NCBI GenBank assembly: GCA_930367205.1
Contig: OV884009.1
Location: 90,665,189 to 90,729,188, forward strand
Direction of reading: 5' to 3'
DNA length: 64,000 nucleotides
Source of the DNA: Acanthosoma haemorrhoidale
Lineage: Eukaryota; Arthropoda; Insecta; Hemiptera; Acanthosomatidae
Shown here: one piece after another, positions 1-9,906 of the stretch
How the letters are laid out: each line of letters begins with the position of its first letter
Position numbering within the stretch: position 1 is the stretch's first letter
Notes under the pieces: model-generated
What the model saw: only the letters and a program-made list of their open reading frames with translations
Database searches by the model: none
What the model was told of the DNA's origin: nothing
Made by a program: the position numbers and the translations under genes

Positions 1-1070
1 ATAACAGTCTATTATTTCTTTATAACTTTTTGTTATACTTAAATCCAGTTTTATTTCCTACCTTGTGACACAGAAATTTGAAACCAACGCTGAATGTGGA
101 TAGAAATTCAATGGAAGAACTTTCGTAACGAGACTTGGACCAATATATTTTAACAACTACCCGGTTATATACTATCACCATGTGGGAGGGACGCCATTCT
201 GTTCTATGTTACAGAGAGGCAAAAACTTTCAGAGGGAAAATGATCCACTTGGGTTGACCCACCAACATTAAATAAAATTAACTAGTGCGTTTTGCTGGAT
301 CTAATGTACAGTTAAATTCAATAACACTTTTAAAAAAAATCACACTAGAGATTATATAACCTAATATGATCTAAATAAAAACTGTCCGTACCTGAAGTTT
401 GTTAAATTCCCTGCCCAACTGAATCACGTCATCAAGTGAACTGTTATCGGTAAGCTGAATACAGTTATATAAATTTGAAGATTTTACCGCAATTAAAAGT
501 TAACAATTCATGATTATTTTCTTAAAATTGTTTTTTTACTGTAATTCAAAAACTGTTGACATTTATTTTTATACAATAAAATGTTGTCCCAAAGAGGATA
601 TTTTTATGAAGAAGACCAATACAATTATTCAGTATTAATGTTCAGTGTCAAAGAAAAATTATTTAAAAATAACACCGGCGGGATGGTTAGTTGATCATTG
701 GCTTCGCTATTTTATTTATTATGAAAAACTTTTTTTTATATTTACCAACAAAAATTTCGTTACCTCAATCATGAACTAAATTGTATTTTTGAAACATTTA
801 TGGACATAAAGGACGAAAAATGTGATATTGTTCCTTTTCCAAAGAGGGCCCGGGTGTCGCCTCGGGACTCCGGACGAGTTTCTTTGATATATATAAAATG
901 GAAGTAAAACATCATTAGATATTAATTCTTCTCATATTAGCGTTGCCACCTTTAATGTGGGGGAAACAATGAGACATTTAAATTTTAAACTGTTTCTGAG
1001 CTGTAACTTGAGAAAGTATAAAAGTCAAAGAAGCAAACAGCTTAGGGATACAGATAGATGGGAGATGTCG
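1..1070. other. AT-rich intergenic DNA, no gene seen
   Basis: No coding frame, RNA gene or repeat boundary could be supported here. The stretch is AT-rich with several homopolymer runs. A short GC-rich patch near 845-885 stands out in composition but has no recognisable motif. Confidence 0.6.
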
Positions 1071-1076
1071 GGTTGT

Positions 1077-1275
1077 TAGGGGGGACGCACGCCGCGGGGT
1101 GGGGTCTCTACGACCCAGCCGCTGTCCAACGGGCGTCATGAAAGAGATGCAATGGGTAAATCTGTGGTCTTTGACCTTTACTGGCGGCCTAGTTGGCGGG
1201 CAGCTTTATTCGTATTGGTCCGACTCCATAAGATCTTAGAAGGTGTGCTCCGACAGTGCACTATGCTCAGGAGAC
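1077..1275 (-). repeat. GC-rich dispersed repeat, copy 1 (related to 25.96-26.17 kb)
   Basis: This GC-rich block is clearly related to the block at about 25,960-26,165, in the same orientation. Read on the minus strand, both copies have an almost identical leader of about 46 bases (containing ATAGTGCACTGTCGG and ending TTCTAAGATCTT), followed directly by ATGGAGTC and a frame that keeps the peptide SCPPTRPP and then VKDHR. Copy 1 has a TAA stop eight codons into that frame and so cannot encode the peptide. Similarity stops abruptly at about 1,275. I do not recognise the family. A leader followed by an ATG would fit the 5' part of a retroelement, but that is inference. Just beyond the block, 1,325-1,390 holds short GCGTCCTGC-like repeats, and 1,390-1,606 is unremarkable. 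Confidence 0.7.
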
Positions 1276-1610
1276 AAACTAAAACACTAAAGACAAACTT
1301 ACAAACTAAAACCTAAAGACTAAAGCGTTCCTGCATCGACAGCGTCCTGCCATCGACTATGCATGGAATGCGTCCTGCATGAAAGCGCATATGTAAATAC
1401 GCTGAATACAACAGGGTGTTAGGTATTCTTAACTGAATACCACGCTTTCAGTTCCTTTAGAGCAGAAGTCGCATCAATAAACATAGTACCACAATCCGAA
1501 TTCATATGGAGTAGCTTTAATCTTCTGGAAATAAAGCGATGCAACGCTGCTATGAATGCTTCTGTTGATAAGATACTAACTACTTCTAAATGCGGTATTA
1601 TAGTAGTCTA

Positions 1611-1797
1611 AGTTAAGGCCTGGGCACTGTTGGTACGCAGTCTTAATACCAAAACATCGGGATGTAAACATTCCGAGTGTATGTGTATGGGATTAAGAGC
1701 TATGAATAAAGCAGTCTTATACTATCGCTTGCCCTATTCATTTCTATTACCTCTTTCTCGATCTTTTCTTACTGTTCTAGTTCTCACGAACGTTAAC
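1611..1797 (+). repeat. 5' LTR of the Ty3/Gypsy element
   Basis: The block from 1,612 to 1,797 matches 6,739-6,924 with one substitution (C at 1,655, A at 6,782). The end CGTTAAC is followed directly by the primer site. An AATAAA at about 1,703-1,709, downstream of a run of G/T-rich sequence, may serve as the polyadenylation signal. No clear TATA box was seen in this short LTR. Confidence 0.93.
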
Positions 1798-1815
1798 TGG
1801 TGCCGAAACCCGGGA
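1798..1815 (+). other. Primer binding site, tRNA-Phe type
   Basis: TGGTGCCGAAACCCGGGA starts immediately after the LTR. It is the perfect 18-base complement of the conserved 3' end of eukaryotic tRNA-Phe including CCA. The match to tRNA-Phe rests on my knowledge of the conserved tRNA sequence; the position and the TGG start are read directly. Confidence 0.88.
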
Positions 1816-1849
1816 AGAATTAAGGAACACAGTTCGGGGAAATTTTGTT

Positions 1850-3065
1850 GTGGCCCGATTTAGATCGATACACATAGAAGACGATACGACGGAAAGTGGC
1901 GTATTAAGACAGCCCATCTTAAATATCGTTGATGGGACGGAACCTAGGAGAGTGGGCCTGCTACCGGAGACTCACGCAAATGCACTCGCCCTGATGAGGG
2001 TGAAGGCTATGAACACCCGGGATCTAAGAAAAGCTATTTCGGATCTGGAGAAGTTTACAGGTGAGCTGGGTGAACTTAATCACTTTTTAAAGGGAGGAGA
2101 CCGCCTCACAGCGTTAATCGGGACAAAGGTGGAAGGCAATTGGCTGGACCTCAGGGACGCGGAATCACTGAGCGCGGCTTTGATATGTCGAGTAAAAAGA
2201 AGCATCCTGAATCAGATCCAAGCTGACGAGGAAACCCCATGGGAAGTGGTAAAGGCGCGACTAAAGGAAGGGGCCTTGGACCCCTGAGGAAGATATTTTC
2301 CAGATGTTTCGGGAAACGAGGTCTCCGAGACAGAGTAACGGACAGTATGCCGCAGGTCTGCTAGTCCGTTACAATCAGGTTACTGAAAAGATGAGAGAGA
2401 CGTTTAGCACTGAAGAAGTAGAAGGCCGGATGGGCTTCCTGTCAACAATATTGAAGGTGCAGCTGGCCAAGGAAACGGGAAGGAAAGAGGGATTCGCTCA
2501 CGAACGGTCTTTCCTAGAGTGCGCGCAAACGATGATCGACGCCAGCGCTAGGGAAGCAGAATTGCGTATCCAAGAAGACGAGAGTGACTGGAGCCGGGTC
2601 GTTTATAAAAAAATCAGGACCCCAAAGACCGTATGGAAGAAACCCGAAACAGCGTTTACAGGTAGAGATAGGGGGGTGACAGGAGAAAAGAAATTCAGAG
2701 GAGCAAGGCCTAGCTATGTGCCTCGTAGAGAAGAGAGGAGGTGCCACGGATGTGGTAAGACGGGTCACTTGGTGGCACAGTGCCCTAGAACGAAATTTTT
2801 CGAGTGCGGTGAGGAAGGGCATATCGCAAGACAGTGCCCGTACGTATACAGAAGAAGGGAAATCGATAAGGCAGAACCTATGGAGGTCAACGCCCAAGAA
2901 GTTCGTGAGAGGCGTAGAACAACCCCCAGAGACACAGGATCGTCAGCTGATGATTCATCGGGAACATCGGAAACTGAGGGAGACGAGCCAGGGCGCCACA
3001 GGAGCAGAGAACAGGAGAAGCAGAAGAATAAATCGCGTCGATGGGTGCGGCACGTAGAAGTCTGA
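1850..3065 (+). pseudogene. gag: gag of the Ty3/Gypsy element, frameshifted
   Basis: Gag would form the particle shell and bind RNA. The region is open from about 1,850 to 2,287 in one frame and from before 2,304 to 3,065 in another. The break falls beside short G and C runs (2,270-2,287). The N-terminal half is helical and charged, as in Gag capsids. The C-terminal half has two zinc knuckles: the first is a complete C-X2-C-X4-H-X4-C (about 2,741-2,782); in the second (about 2,796-2,835) the first Cys is replaced by Phe (TTT at 2,796-2,798). A basic, Arg/Glu-rich tail follows. The first frame has no upstream ATG: position 1,850 is a GTG, and the first in-frame ATG lies about 145 bases further in, so the true start is unknown. 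The stop TGA at 3,063-3,065 separates gag from pol, which continues in the same frame. Confidence 0.85.
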
Positions 3066-6000
3066 GGAGAGTGGCAGCAGAGAGGCGACTACATCCTAAT
3101 ATGTAATACGGTGCGTAAAGGGATGTGCGAGTTGCCAATTATTGAGTTCGAGAAGGGGGAGAGGTGCTTAATTGACACAGGTAGCACCAATACGATAGTG
3201 TCGCGTAGTGCACTAGAGAGGCTGTGTGGAGGAGCGAGTACACACCAGATTAAGGTATGTGATTGTAAACTACTCACTCTGGGGGGACCCTGCGAAGTGA
3301 TGGGGGAGGCGGTGGTAGGACTAGAAAAATGGGCGAATGTAGGAGGGGAAATAACGGTGCACGTCGTAGAGGAGATGACGCGTGACTATCAAATAATTGT
3401 GGGATGCGATTTGTTAGGACGGGTAGGCGCGCGCATAATGAACGAAGAGAAAAACTGGAGGATTAGATTAGGGGATTTAACGTATCGGAGTCAGGGGACA
3501 GTACGGGGTGGAAAGGTACGAATTGGGGCGGTAAAGAGAGTAGAGGATTGGAGGGAGAGGCTGCGTGACGAATTTAGAGACATTTTTTTCGTAGAGGGAG
3601 ATCTGTTAGGAGCAACGGGGAAGACAGAGCACGAGATACCTCTAAAAGTAGAGCCCGTAACATACGTTAAAGAAAGGCAATATCCTCAAGCACTTCGTCA
3701 ACACATCCGGAGGGAAATCGACGAATTAAAGCGTCAAGGGATTATCAGAAATAGCACTTCGCCGTACAATAGTCCCCTGTGGACGGTGAAAAAAAAAATA
3801 GACCAGGCGAGGAAGAAGATCATTACAGAATAGTTATAGACTTTAGAAAGCTCAATGAGAACACTCTAGACGAGAAATATCCTATTCCACGCTTTGAGGA
3901 TATACTGGATAGGCTGAGTGGAGCGAAAATCTTCAGTACGTTAGATCTGAAAGCGGGATATCACCAGATTAGACTGAATGCGAATGATCAGCATAAGACG
4001 GCGTTTTCATTCGAACGAGGTCATTACGAGTTTACAAGGATGCCGTTCGGTTTGAAAAACGCCCCGATAACATTCCAGCGGCTAATGGATGAACTCCTGA
4101 GAGGAATTGATGAGAACATCTGCCAGATCTATATGGACGACCTCATAGTCTTCAGCCGTACCGAACCGGAGCATATAGAACACCTTCGGAGTGTTTGTTT
4201 TCAAGAGGTTAAAGGAATTTGGGCTGAAATTATCGATAGAAAAGTCGTCCCTGGGTCAGGAGACCATTAGTTTTCTGGGACATACTATATCTCGGCAGGG
4301 AGTCCAACCGGACTCCATGAAAATAGATGCGATCCGGAGAATGGCGGTGCCAAAAGATGTTAAAGGCATTCGGCGGTTGTTGGGGACGCTAAATTATTAT
4401 CGCCGTTTCGTTCCGGATATGGTGGAATTCTTGGTCCCTATTAGTAATTTATTACGCAAAGGGGCGCGAGTGATAATCACGCCGCTAATTGAGAAAAATA
4501 TCCAGAAATGTATGGAACGGTTGCAAGAAGCACCTATCTTGGCGTTTCCAAATTTTGAGAAGGCGTTTACTGTCACAACGGACGCAAGTGAGTACGCCTT
4601 GGGAGCGGTATTGTCCCAGGAGGGAATCGATGGGGAGAGGCCGGTAGCATATGCGAGCAGAAGGTTGACTGACACGGAGGCGAGGTACAGTGCCCTCGAA
4701 CGGGAACTACTGGGTATCATCTGGGCCATTGGTCACTTCCGCCCATACGTATTTGGGTGAAAATTTAAAGTCCACACCGATCACAGACCGCTGCAATGGG
4801 TGGGGAAATTAAAGGAATCATCCGCACGCGTGACACGGTGGAAGGAGTTTCTGTCGCAATACAATATGGAGATTGTGTATAAGCCAGGGAAGGATAATGT
4901 CGTGGCAGACTGGCTGTCGCGTGCCATTATGACGAATGCTATTGAGGATGGCGAGAAATCAGGGGGTAGTCGACAATTCCTTGCGGAGTGGACGCCAGGA
5001 GAAGCAGGAAGTACCGATCTGCGGGAAGATGGTGGCGCGAGAGATAGCCCCACATCAGAAGAGTCTGTTGAGGAAAGACCACGAGACATGGGAACGTCTG
5101 AGGAGATTATCAACGACAAACGTCACCAAATCATTTGGAAGACAACTTCGGGCCTGATGACGGTGACGTACGACGAATACGGTCGAAGCACAATTTCGAC
5201 GATCTGGTCGGAGCCGGGAGTGAGGCTAGAGCAAATTTGCCAGGCACTGAAAGATGCCTCCAAACCGGGAAAAACGTACCACCTATTTGTTGGTAACGCG
5301 ACGATTTGGGAGAAAATTAGAAGATTGTGGCAGAGCGAGCAATTAGGAATCGACCGCACGTTTATAAGGTGCCTATCGGCGGTTCAGACGTTGCGTGACG
5401 TGGAGCAACAGTGGGAGGTCACACTTGCGTACCACCAGGGGAAGACGAATCACCGTGGCGTGCAAGAGACAACGCAGGCTACAGCGGAGATATTTTTGGT
5501 GGGGGATGCGGCAGACCATCCAGGAGATCATAGGGGCTTGTGAAATCTGCCTGAAAACCAAATATGACCGCCATCCACCACAGGGACGACGGGAGGAGAC
5601 ACCCACAACAGAGTCGCCACTGATCGATTTACAAATCGACACGTTTACGTGGCGTGGATTCAAATGGGTCACTACAATCGACACTTTAGTAAGGTGGCTA
5701 TGGCATACGAGGTGCGGGACAAATCGTCAGACGCTATTATGCAAGCCGTCAACTTGTGGTTCCATTTTTATGGCATCCCCGAGCGCATTTCGTCGGATGG
5801 TGGGAGAGAGTTCGACAACGCCAAAGTTCACGCTGAGATGAAAAATAGAGACGTGGTATGGCATATTAATACACCGGGACATCCCAAAAGTAGAGGAAAC
5901 GTTAAGCGCCTGCACAGCACCCTCAGCGATCACCTGCGGGTATACCAGGTCGATAAGGGGCTGTCAGCTAATGTTGCGATGCCAATGGCGGTGGCGGCGT

Positions 6001-6419
6001 ATAACCACTCAATTCACACCACCACGGGATTTGCGCCGTTTGAAATTATCTTTGGGTTACGCGCGAGACTGCGAAATTGGGCAGAGACGGTGGCGGATGA
6101 AGGGAGCACGGAACAGCTCGTGAATACCCACATGCGGCTGGGGAAAATGTGGCGTACAGTGCGCAATCGTATATCGGGGGGAAAAACCAAACGCGTTGCG
6201 AGGGCAAATATGAAAGTCTGGGACAGAATGGGGTCGATTACGATCGGGACCGTCGTTTATAGGAAATTAGGTTCGAATCGGAGTAAAGAGCCGGTCCGAT
6301 ATGAAGGCCCTTTCAAGGTTGTTGTGATCCGAGAACACAATCTTGCAACTATCGAGAGTGTGGACCACCCAAGGAAACGGCGGACGGTTCATATTGGACA
6401 ACTTAAACTCCCACTCTAG
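3066..6419 (+). pseudogene. pol: pol of the Ty3/Gypsy element (PR-RT-RH-IN), multiply broken
   Basis: Pol would supply protease, reverse transcriptase, RNase H and integrase. Visible landmarks: protease active site IDTGSTNT at about 3,170-3,193; RT from about 3,640 with YMDDLIVF near 4,130-4,150; RNase H from about 4,560 (TTDASEYALGAVLS); integrase zinc finger His pair near 5,430-5,460 and Cys pair near 5,540; catalytic Asp residues in DLQIDTF (5,624-5,645) and SSDGGREF (about 5,787). The third catalytic residue, normally Glu, is Lys (AAG, 5,904-5,906). Breaks: a frame change at an A10 run (3,789-3,798), one near 4,185-4,200, an in-frame TGA at 4,758-4,760, one near 5,465-5,495, and one at a T-run near 5,686. 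All frame changes sit beside short homopolymers. The element therefore lacks an intact pol. No chromodomain or env was recognised at the 3' end. Confidence 0.9.
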
Positions 6420-6738
6420 AGGGGGGGGGGAGCGTGAGTAAACTGGTGTGTCCTCGATCTGACACGAAGCAAGTAATTGTGTTGTTATAGGTCATATTGT
6501 TAATATATGTGACATTCAGACAGAGAGTTCTGTTCTTAGTTTTTATAGTATTATTATTTTGTTTTGTACATTTATATTTTATTTGACTTGTTTAAATGTG
6601 TCTTTAGTAGTGTGATGGATTATAGATTGTGTATTGGGTGCGCTGTCCTTGGCCCTTAAGAACCCGAGCCACCTGATTGTACACTCGGGTCGGACTTAGA
6701 GTTTGCGAGGGAGTGTGCGTAAACTGGCGGGGGGGGGG
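6420..6738 (+). other. 3' untranslated part of the Ty3/Gypsy element with two G-tracts
   Basis: After the pol stop there are about 320 bases without a frame. They begin with G10 (6,421-6,430) and end with G11 (6,729-6,739), which runs into the 3' LTR and is the best polypurine tract. Both tracts lie beside related sequence: AGCGTGAGTAAACTGG at 6,431 and AGTGTGCGTAAACTGG at 6,712. The first tract thus looks like a duplicated or second purine tract, or the mark of an older LTR boundary. Confidence 0.7.
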
Positions 6739-6925
6739 GTTAAGGCCTGGGCACTGTTGGTACGCAGTCTTAATACCAAAAAATCGGGATGTAAACATTC
6801 CGAGTGTATGTGTATGGGATTAAGAGCTATGAATAAAGCAGTCTTATACTATCGCTTGCCCTATTCATTTCTATTACCTCTTTCTCGATCTTTTCTTACT
6901 GTTCTAGTTCTCACGAACGTTAACT
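6739..6925 (+). repeat. 3' LTR of the Ty3/Gypsy element
   Basis: Matches the 5' LTR with one substitution. It follows directly on the G11 tract and ends CGTTAACT, followed by the target duplication TCTA. Confidence 0.93.
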
Positions 6926-6964
6926 TCTATACTACTAGGCATTAGTAGCTATACAAATGAATGA

Positions 6965-7075
6965 CTACAAGTAGGCTTTTCCCATATTGGCTTTCCGCCA
7001 GTTGGGCTCTTTCAAGGAAAAGGATTCACTGAGAACGGCACCTACATGCCGTAGAGCCTCAGGCCGGAGAGCTGG
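6965..7075 (-). pseudogene. 3' part of a short open frame split by a retrotransposon
   Basis: On the minus strand this segment continues the frame found at 9,970-10,225. With the inserted element and one copy of its CTGG duplication removed, the frame stays open across the junction for 36 more codons to a TAG at 6,965-6,967. The protein is not recognised. It could be a host exon or an older transposon gene; a chance frame cannot be excluded. Confidence 0.4.
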
Positions 7076-7243
7076 TGTAGTTGGGTTTTACACATTTATA
7101 AAACTCACAATACATTTTATAACTTTTATATTTTAGGACAGAACACAAGGTACAAAATTTACATATCTTTTTTTACACACACATGTGTTGTAGGTTATTT
7201 ATTTGGCGGTCTCTATGGATACCAATCAATGCCGGCCGCCACA
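7076..7243 (-). repeat. 3' LTR (168 bp) of the CsRn1-like element
   Basis: Bounded by TG...CA; its right 87 bases recur at 9,879-9,969 with only a 3-bp length change in a T-run. The left end adjoins the CTGG target duplication. Confidence 0.88.
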
Positions 7244-7266
7244 TCACTCTCCCCCCAGTAACTGTG

Positions 7267-9906
7267 TTACGTTCGAAATCGCGAGGGAAAATGCACTACT
7301 CTTCCCGAACGCGTCTTCTTCAAAGTTGCTTCAGGCTGCCCAGGATCCTCCGGTTCATTTGCAGGTGGCCCAATAGATTGCTCCCGTGCCGAATCACTGT
7401 CATCACACAACAGATGCGCTGGCTTTAACCGGTCAAGCGATACATTTACTTCTTTACCCTTGATATTTAATGAGTAGTACTTCTCTGCTCGTCGAATGAC
7501 AAGAAATGGGCCTTCATAAGGCTTTTCCAAACTTGCCCTTACCCGATCCACTCTAACAAAGACGTGTGTCGCCTTTGATAAGTCTTTATGGATAAAGTTA
7601 GTAGTCCTGTTTTTGTGTTCCACCGGTCTTGGGCGCAGGCAGTCAATTTGCTGGCGCAGCATGCTGATGAATGTTGGTATATCCGAAGTGGGCCTGGGAG
7701 TCTCAAAGAAGTCACCTGGAAGTCTCAACGGTACTCCGTATACCATCTCTGCTATGGTTGCTGACGCATCTTCATTTAGACAAGTTCGTACGCCTAAAAG
7801 AATAGTTGAAATCACTTGTGTCCACTGTTGTTTTCCGTGAGCTTTGATGGCTGACTTCAGCACTCGGTGAAAACGCTCAATCTTTCCATTTGACTGCGGG
7901 TGGTACGCAGTTGTATGGTTTAGTTTTATTCCACAGATTGATGTCAATGATTTAAATAATTCACATTTAAATTGTTTGCCTTGATCAGCAATTATAGTAG
8001 CAGGTGTTCCAAACCGACAGATCCAATGTTGGTAGAAATTCCGTGCAACGTTTTCAGCTGATGTCTCTTTCAAGGGAATAACTTCAGTCCATCCAGTAAA
8101 TCGGTCGATACATGTTAAACAATGGGTGTATTCTTCAGATGGTGGCAGGGGTCCAATTAGATCTATATGAACAGTGGAAAATCTTTCATCTGCAATCGGG
8201 TATTTCTGAAGTGGTGTCTTCACATGTCTGGATACTTTGCTTTTTTGGCATGCGATACAGGCATTTGCCCATGAGCGCAAATTATTTTTCATGTTCATCC
8301 AAACTGTCTTAGAACATATCAGCTTAACCGTAGATTTGATTCCAGGGTGTGACATATTATGATAATGTTTGAATATATTATAACGGAAATCTTTTGGAAT
8401 ATATGGTCTAATTTCCTTTGTTGAAACATCACACCATAATTGGCTTCCGTTTTCAAGAGGGTAGGATTTGAAAATCAATCCAATATTTGCAGAAGTACGC
8501 AGTTGTTGTAGTTCTTCATCATGTGTTTGCGCTTCTGCTATTTGGGTGAAATCAATTGCAGAGCATTCTTCTAGTCGAGACATGTAATCTGCAATCATAT
8601 TGTTTTTTCCTGAAACATGAACCAAGGTTGTTGTGAACTGGGAAATATATTGCAATTGTCGAAGTTGGCGAGGGGATGCTTTGTCGTTCTTTTGTTTGAA
8701 TGCATAAATCAAAGGCTTATGATCTGTATATATTACAAATGACTTTCCCTCCAACAAATATTTAAAGTACTTGATTGACATATGAATAGCTGTAAGTTCT
8801 CGGTCATATGTAGAGTATTTGCACTGCGTTTCAGAAAATTTTTTGGAAAAAAATCCAATAGGTTTCCATGAACTATTTTCCCATTGTTGCAGAGCAGCTC
8901 CAGCTGCCAATTCAGATGCATCTACAAACAGTGAGAGTTCACTATCAGGATTTGGGTATGTTAACAGAGCTGCATTACTTAAGGCTTGTTTGCTCTGTTG
9001 AAAATCTTCAATAGTTTCTGGTGTCCATACAATCTTAGTTTTATCATTTTTCTTAGCACCCTTAAGAAAATTAGTGAGATTTGCTAAATTGCCTGCAGCA
9101 TGATGTAGATGCCTGCGATAGAAGTTCAGCATTCCTAAGTAAGACCTTAGGTGTTTTATAGTTCTTGGTAAATCATGGTTGACAATGGCACTCACTCTGT
9201 CAGGATCAGGTTTTGTACCATTTGACGAAATAAGGTAACCAAGAAAAATTATATTTTCCAAACCAAACTCAGATTTACTGATGTTAATCCGGAGACCGTA
9301 ATGGCTGAGTCGTTGAAATACTTGTGATAAGTGATGATTATGTTCTTCAGCATTTGCAGAGGCAATGAGTATATCATCCAAATATGGGAAACAAAAATCC
9401 AGTCCTCTCAAAACTTCATTAATAAAACGTTGGAACGTACTAGGCGCATTGCGCAGTCCAAATGGCATAACATTAAATTCATACAATCCAAAGGGCGTAA
9501 TCAGGGCTGTTTTTTGTTTATCTTCTTCATTAAGAGGTATTTGATAGTAAGCTTGGCAAAGGTCTAATTTTGAGAAAATTGATTTATTTAGAAGAATTTG
9601 ACTTACATCATCTATCCTCGGAATGGGGTACCTATCGGGTAGTGTCCTGTCATTTAATCTTCTATAGTCTCCACATACTCGCCATTGGCCATTTTTCTTC
9701 GTCACCATGTGTAGAGGGTTTGCCCATTGTGAACTGGAAGCTCGAATAATTCCATTGTTGAGCATGCTCTGAAATTCTTGTTTAGCAACTTGCAGCTTCT
9801 CTGGATCTAATCTTCTTGGCTTGCTAAAAACAGGTGGTCCATCACTAGTGACAATGTGGTGCCTTACATCATGCTTGTAATTTACATATCTTTCTTTTTT
9901 ACACAC
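7267..9906 (-). CDS. pol: pol RT-RNase H-integrase, open 879 codons, no start
   Basis: An uninterrupted frame with reverse transcriptase (residues about 15-200; FPYLDDILIAS active site, MPFGLRNAPSTFQR thumb-side motif), RNase H (about 320-430; LFVDASELAAGAA, YTDHKPL), integrase zinc finger (HYHNMSHPGIK ... CIACQKSK) and integrase core with all three catalytic acids (VHIDLIGPLPP, IIADQGKQFK, HPQSNGKIERFHR), ending in a C-terminal tail without chromodomain. It would copy element RNA and insert the cDNA. The frame enters directly from the LTR fragment; the first codon of the computed frame is GTG, not ATG, and the first residues (about 10) are LTR sequence. With gag and protease gone it cannot make particles alone. 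Absence of stops and a preserved catalytic set suggest a recent origin. Confidence 0.92.
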   Translation of the reverse strand: MCKKERYVNYKHDVRHHIVTSDGPPVFSKPRRLDPEKLQVAKQEFQSMLNNGIIRASSSQWANPLHMVTKKNGQWRVCGDYRRLNDRTLPDRYPIPRIDDVSQILLNKSIFSKLDLCQAYYQIPLNEEDKQKTALITPFGLYEFNVMPFGLRNAPSTFQRFINEVLRGLDFCFPYLDDILIASANAEEHNHHLSQVFQRLSHYGLRINISKSEFGLENIIFLGYLISSNGTKPDPDRVSAIVNHDLPRTIKHLRSYLGMLNFYRRHLHHAAGNLANLTNFLKGAKKNDKTKIVWTPETIEDFQQSKQALSNAALLTYPNPDSELSLFVDASELAAGAALQQWENSSWKPIGFFSKKFSETQCKYSTYDRELTAIHMSIKYFKYLLEGKSFVIYTDHKPLIYAFKQKNDKASPRQLRQLQYISQFTTTLVHVSGKNNMIADYMSRLEECSAIDFTQIAEAQTHDEELQQLRTSANIGLIFKSYPLENGSQLWCDVSTKEIRPYIPKDFRYNIFKHYHNMSHPGIKSTVKLICSKTVWMNMKNNLRSWANACIACQKSKVSRHVKTPLQKYPIADERFSTVHIDLIGPLPPSEEYTHCLTCIDRFTGWTEVIPLKETSAENVARNFYQHWICRFGTPATIIADQGKQFKCELFKSLTSICGIKLNHTTAYHPQSNGKIERFHRVLKSAIKAHGKQQWTQVISTILLGVRTCLNEDASATIAEMVYGVPLRLPGDFFETPRPTSDIPTFISMLRQQIDCLRPRPVEHKNRTTNFIHKDLSKATHVFVRVDRVRASLEKPYEGPFLVIRRAEKYYSLNIKGKEVNVSLDRLKPAHLLCDDSDSAREQSIGPPANEPEDPGQPEATLKKTRSGRVVHFPSRFRT

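Larger units (their letters stand above)
1611..6925 (+). mobile_element. Ty3/Gypsy LTR retrotransposon, full length but broken
   Basis: This is a complete LTR retrotransposon: two nearly identical LTRs, a primer site right after the 5' LTR, a gag region with zinc knuckles, pol in the order protease, reverse transcriptase, RNase H, integrase (the Ty3/Gypsy order), and a purine tract before the 3' LTR. The termini are AGTTAAGG and CGTTAACT, the AGTTA/TAACT type seen in many insect gypsy elements, and a 4-bp target duplication TCTA lies at 1,607-1,610 and 6,926-6,929. The first base differs between the two LTRs (A at 1,611, G at 6,738), so the exact end is uncertain by one base. No envelope frame follows pol. 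The single LTR difference says the insertion is recent, yet gag and pol carry several frame breaks, so this copy as sequenced cannot be autonomous. Clade within Ty3/Gypsy is not assigned. Confidence 0.93.

Noticed and set aside
1630..1863. 77-codon frame in the 5' LTR (and its copy at 6,703-6,945)
   Set aside because: Starts at a non-ATG codon, lies in the LTR, and runs across the primer site. Not a gene.
2514..2897. 127-codon minus-strand frame in gag
   Set aside because: Antisense shadow of the zinc-knuckle region; no start context or family.
6604..6798. 64-codon minus-strand frame at the 3' LTR
   Set aside because: Spans the polypurine tract and LTR; no domain; an envelope gene was looked for after pol and not found.
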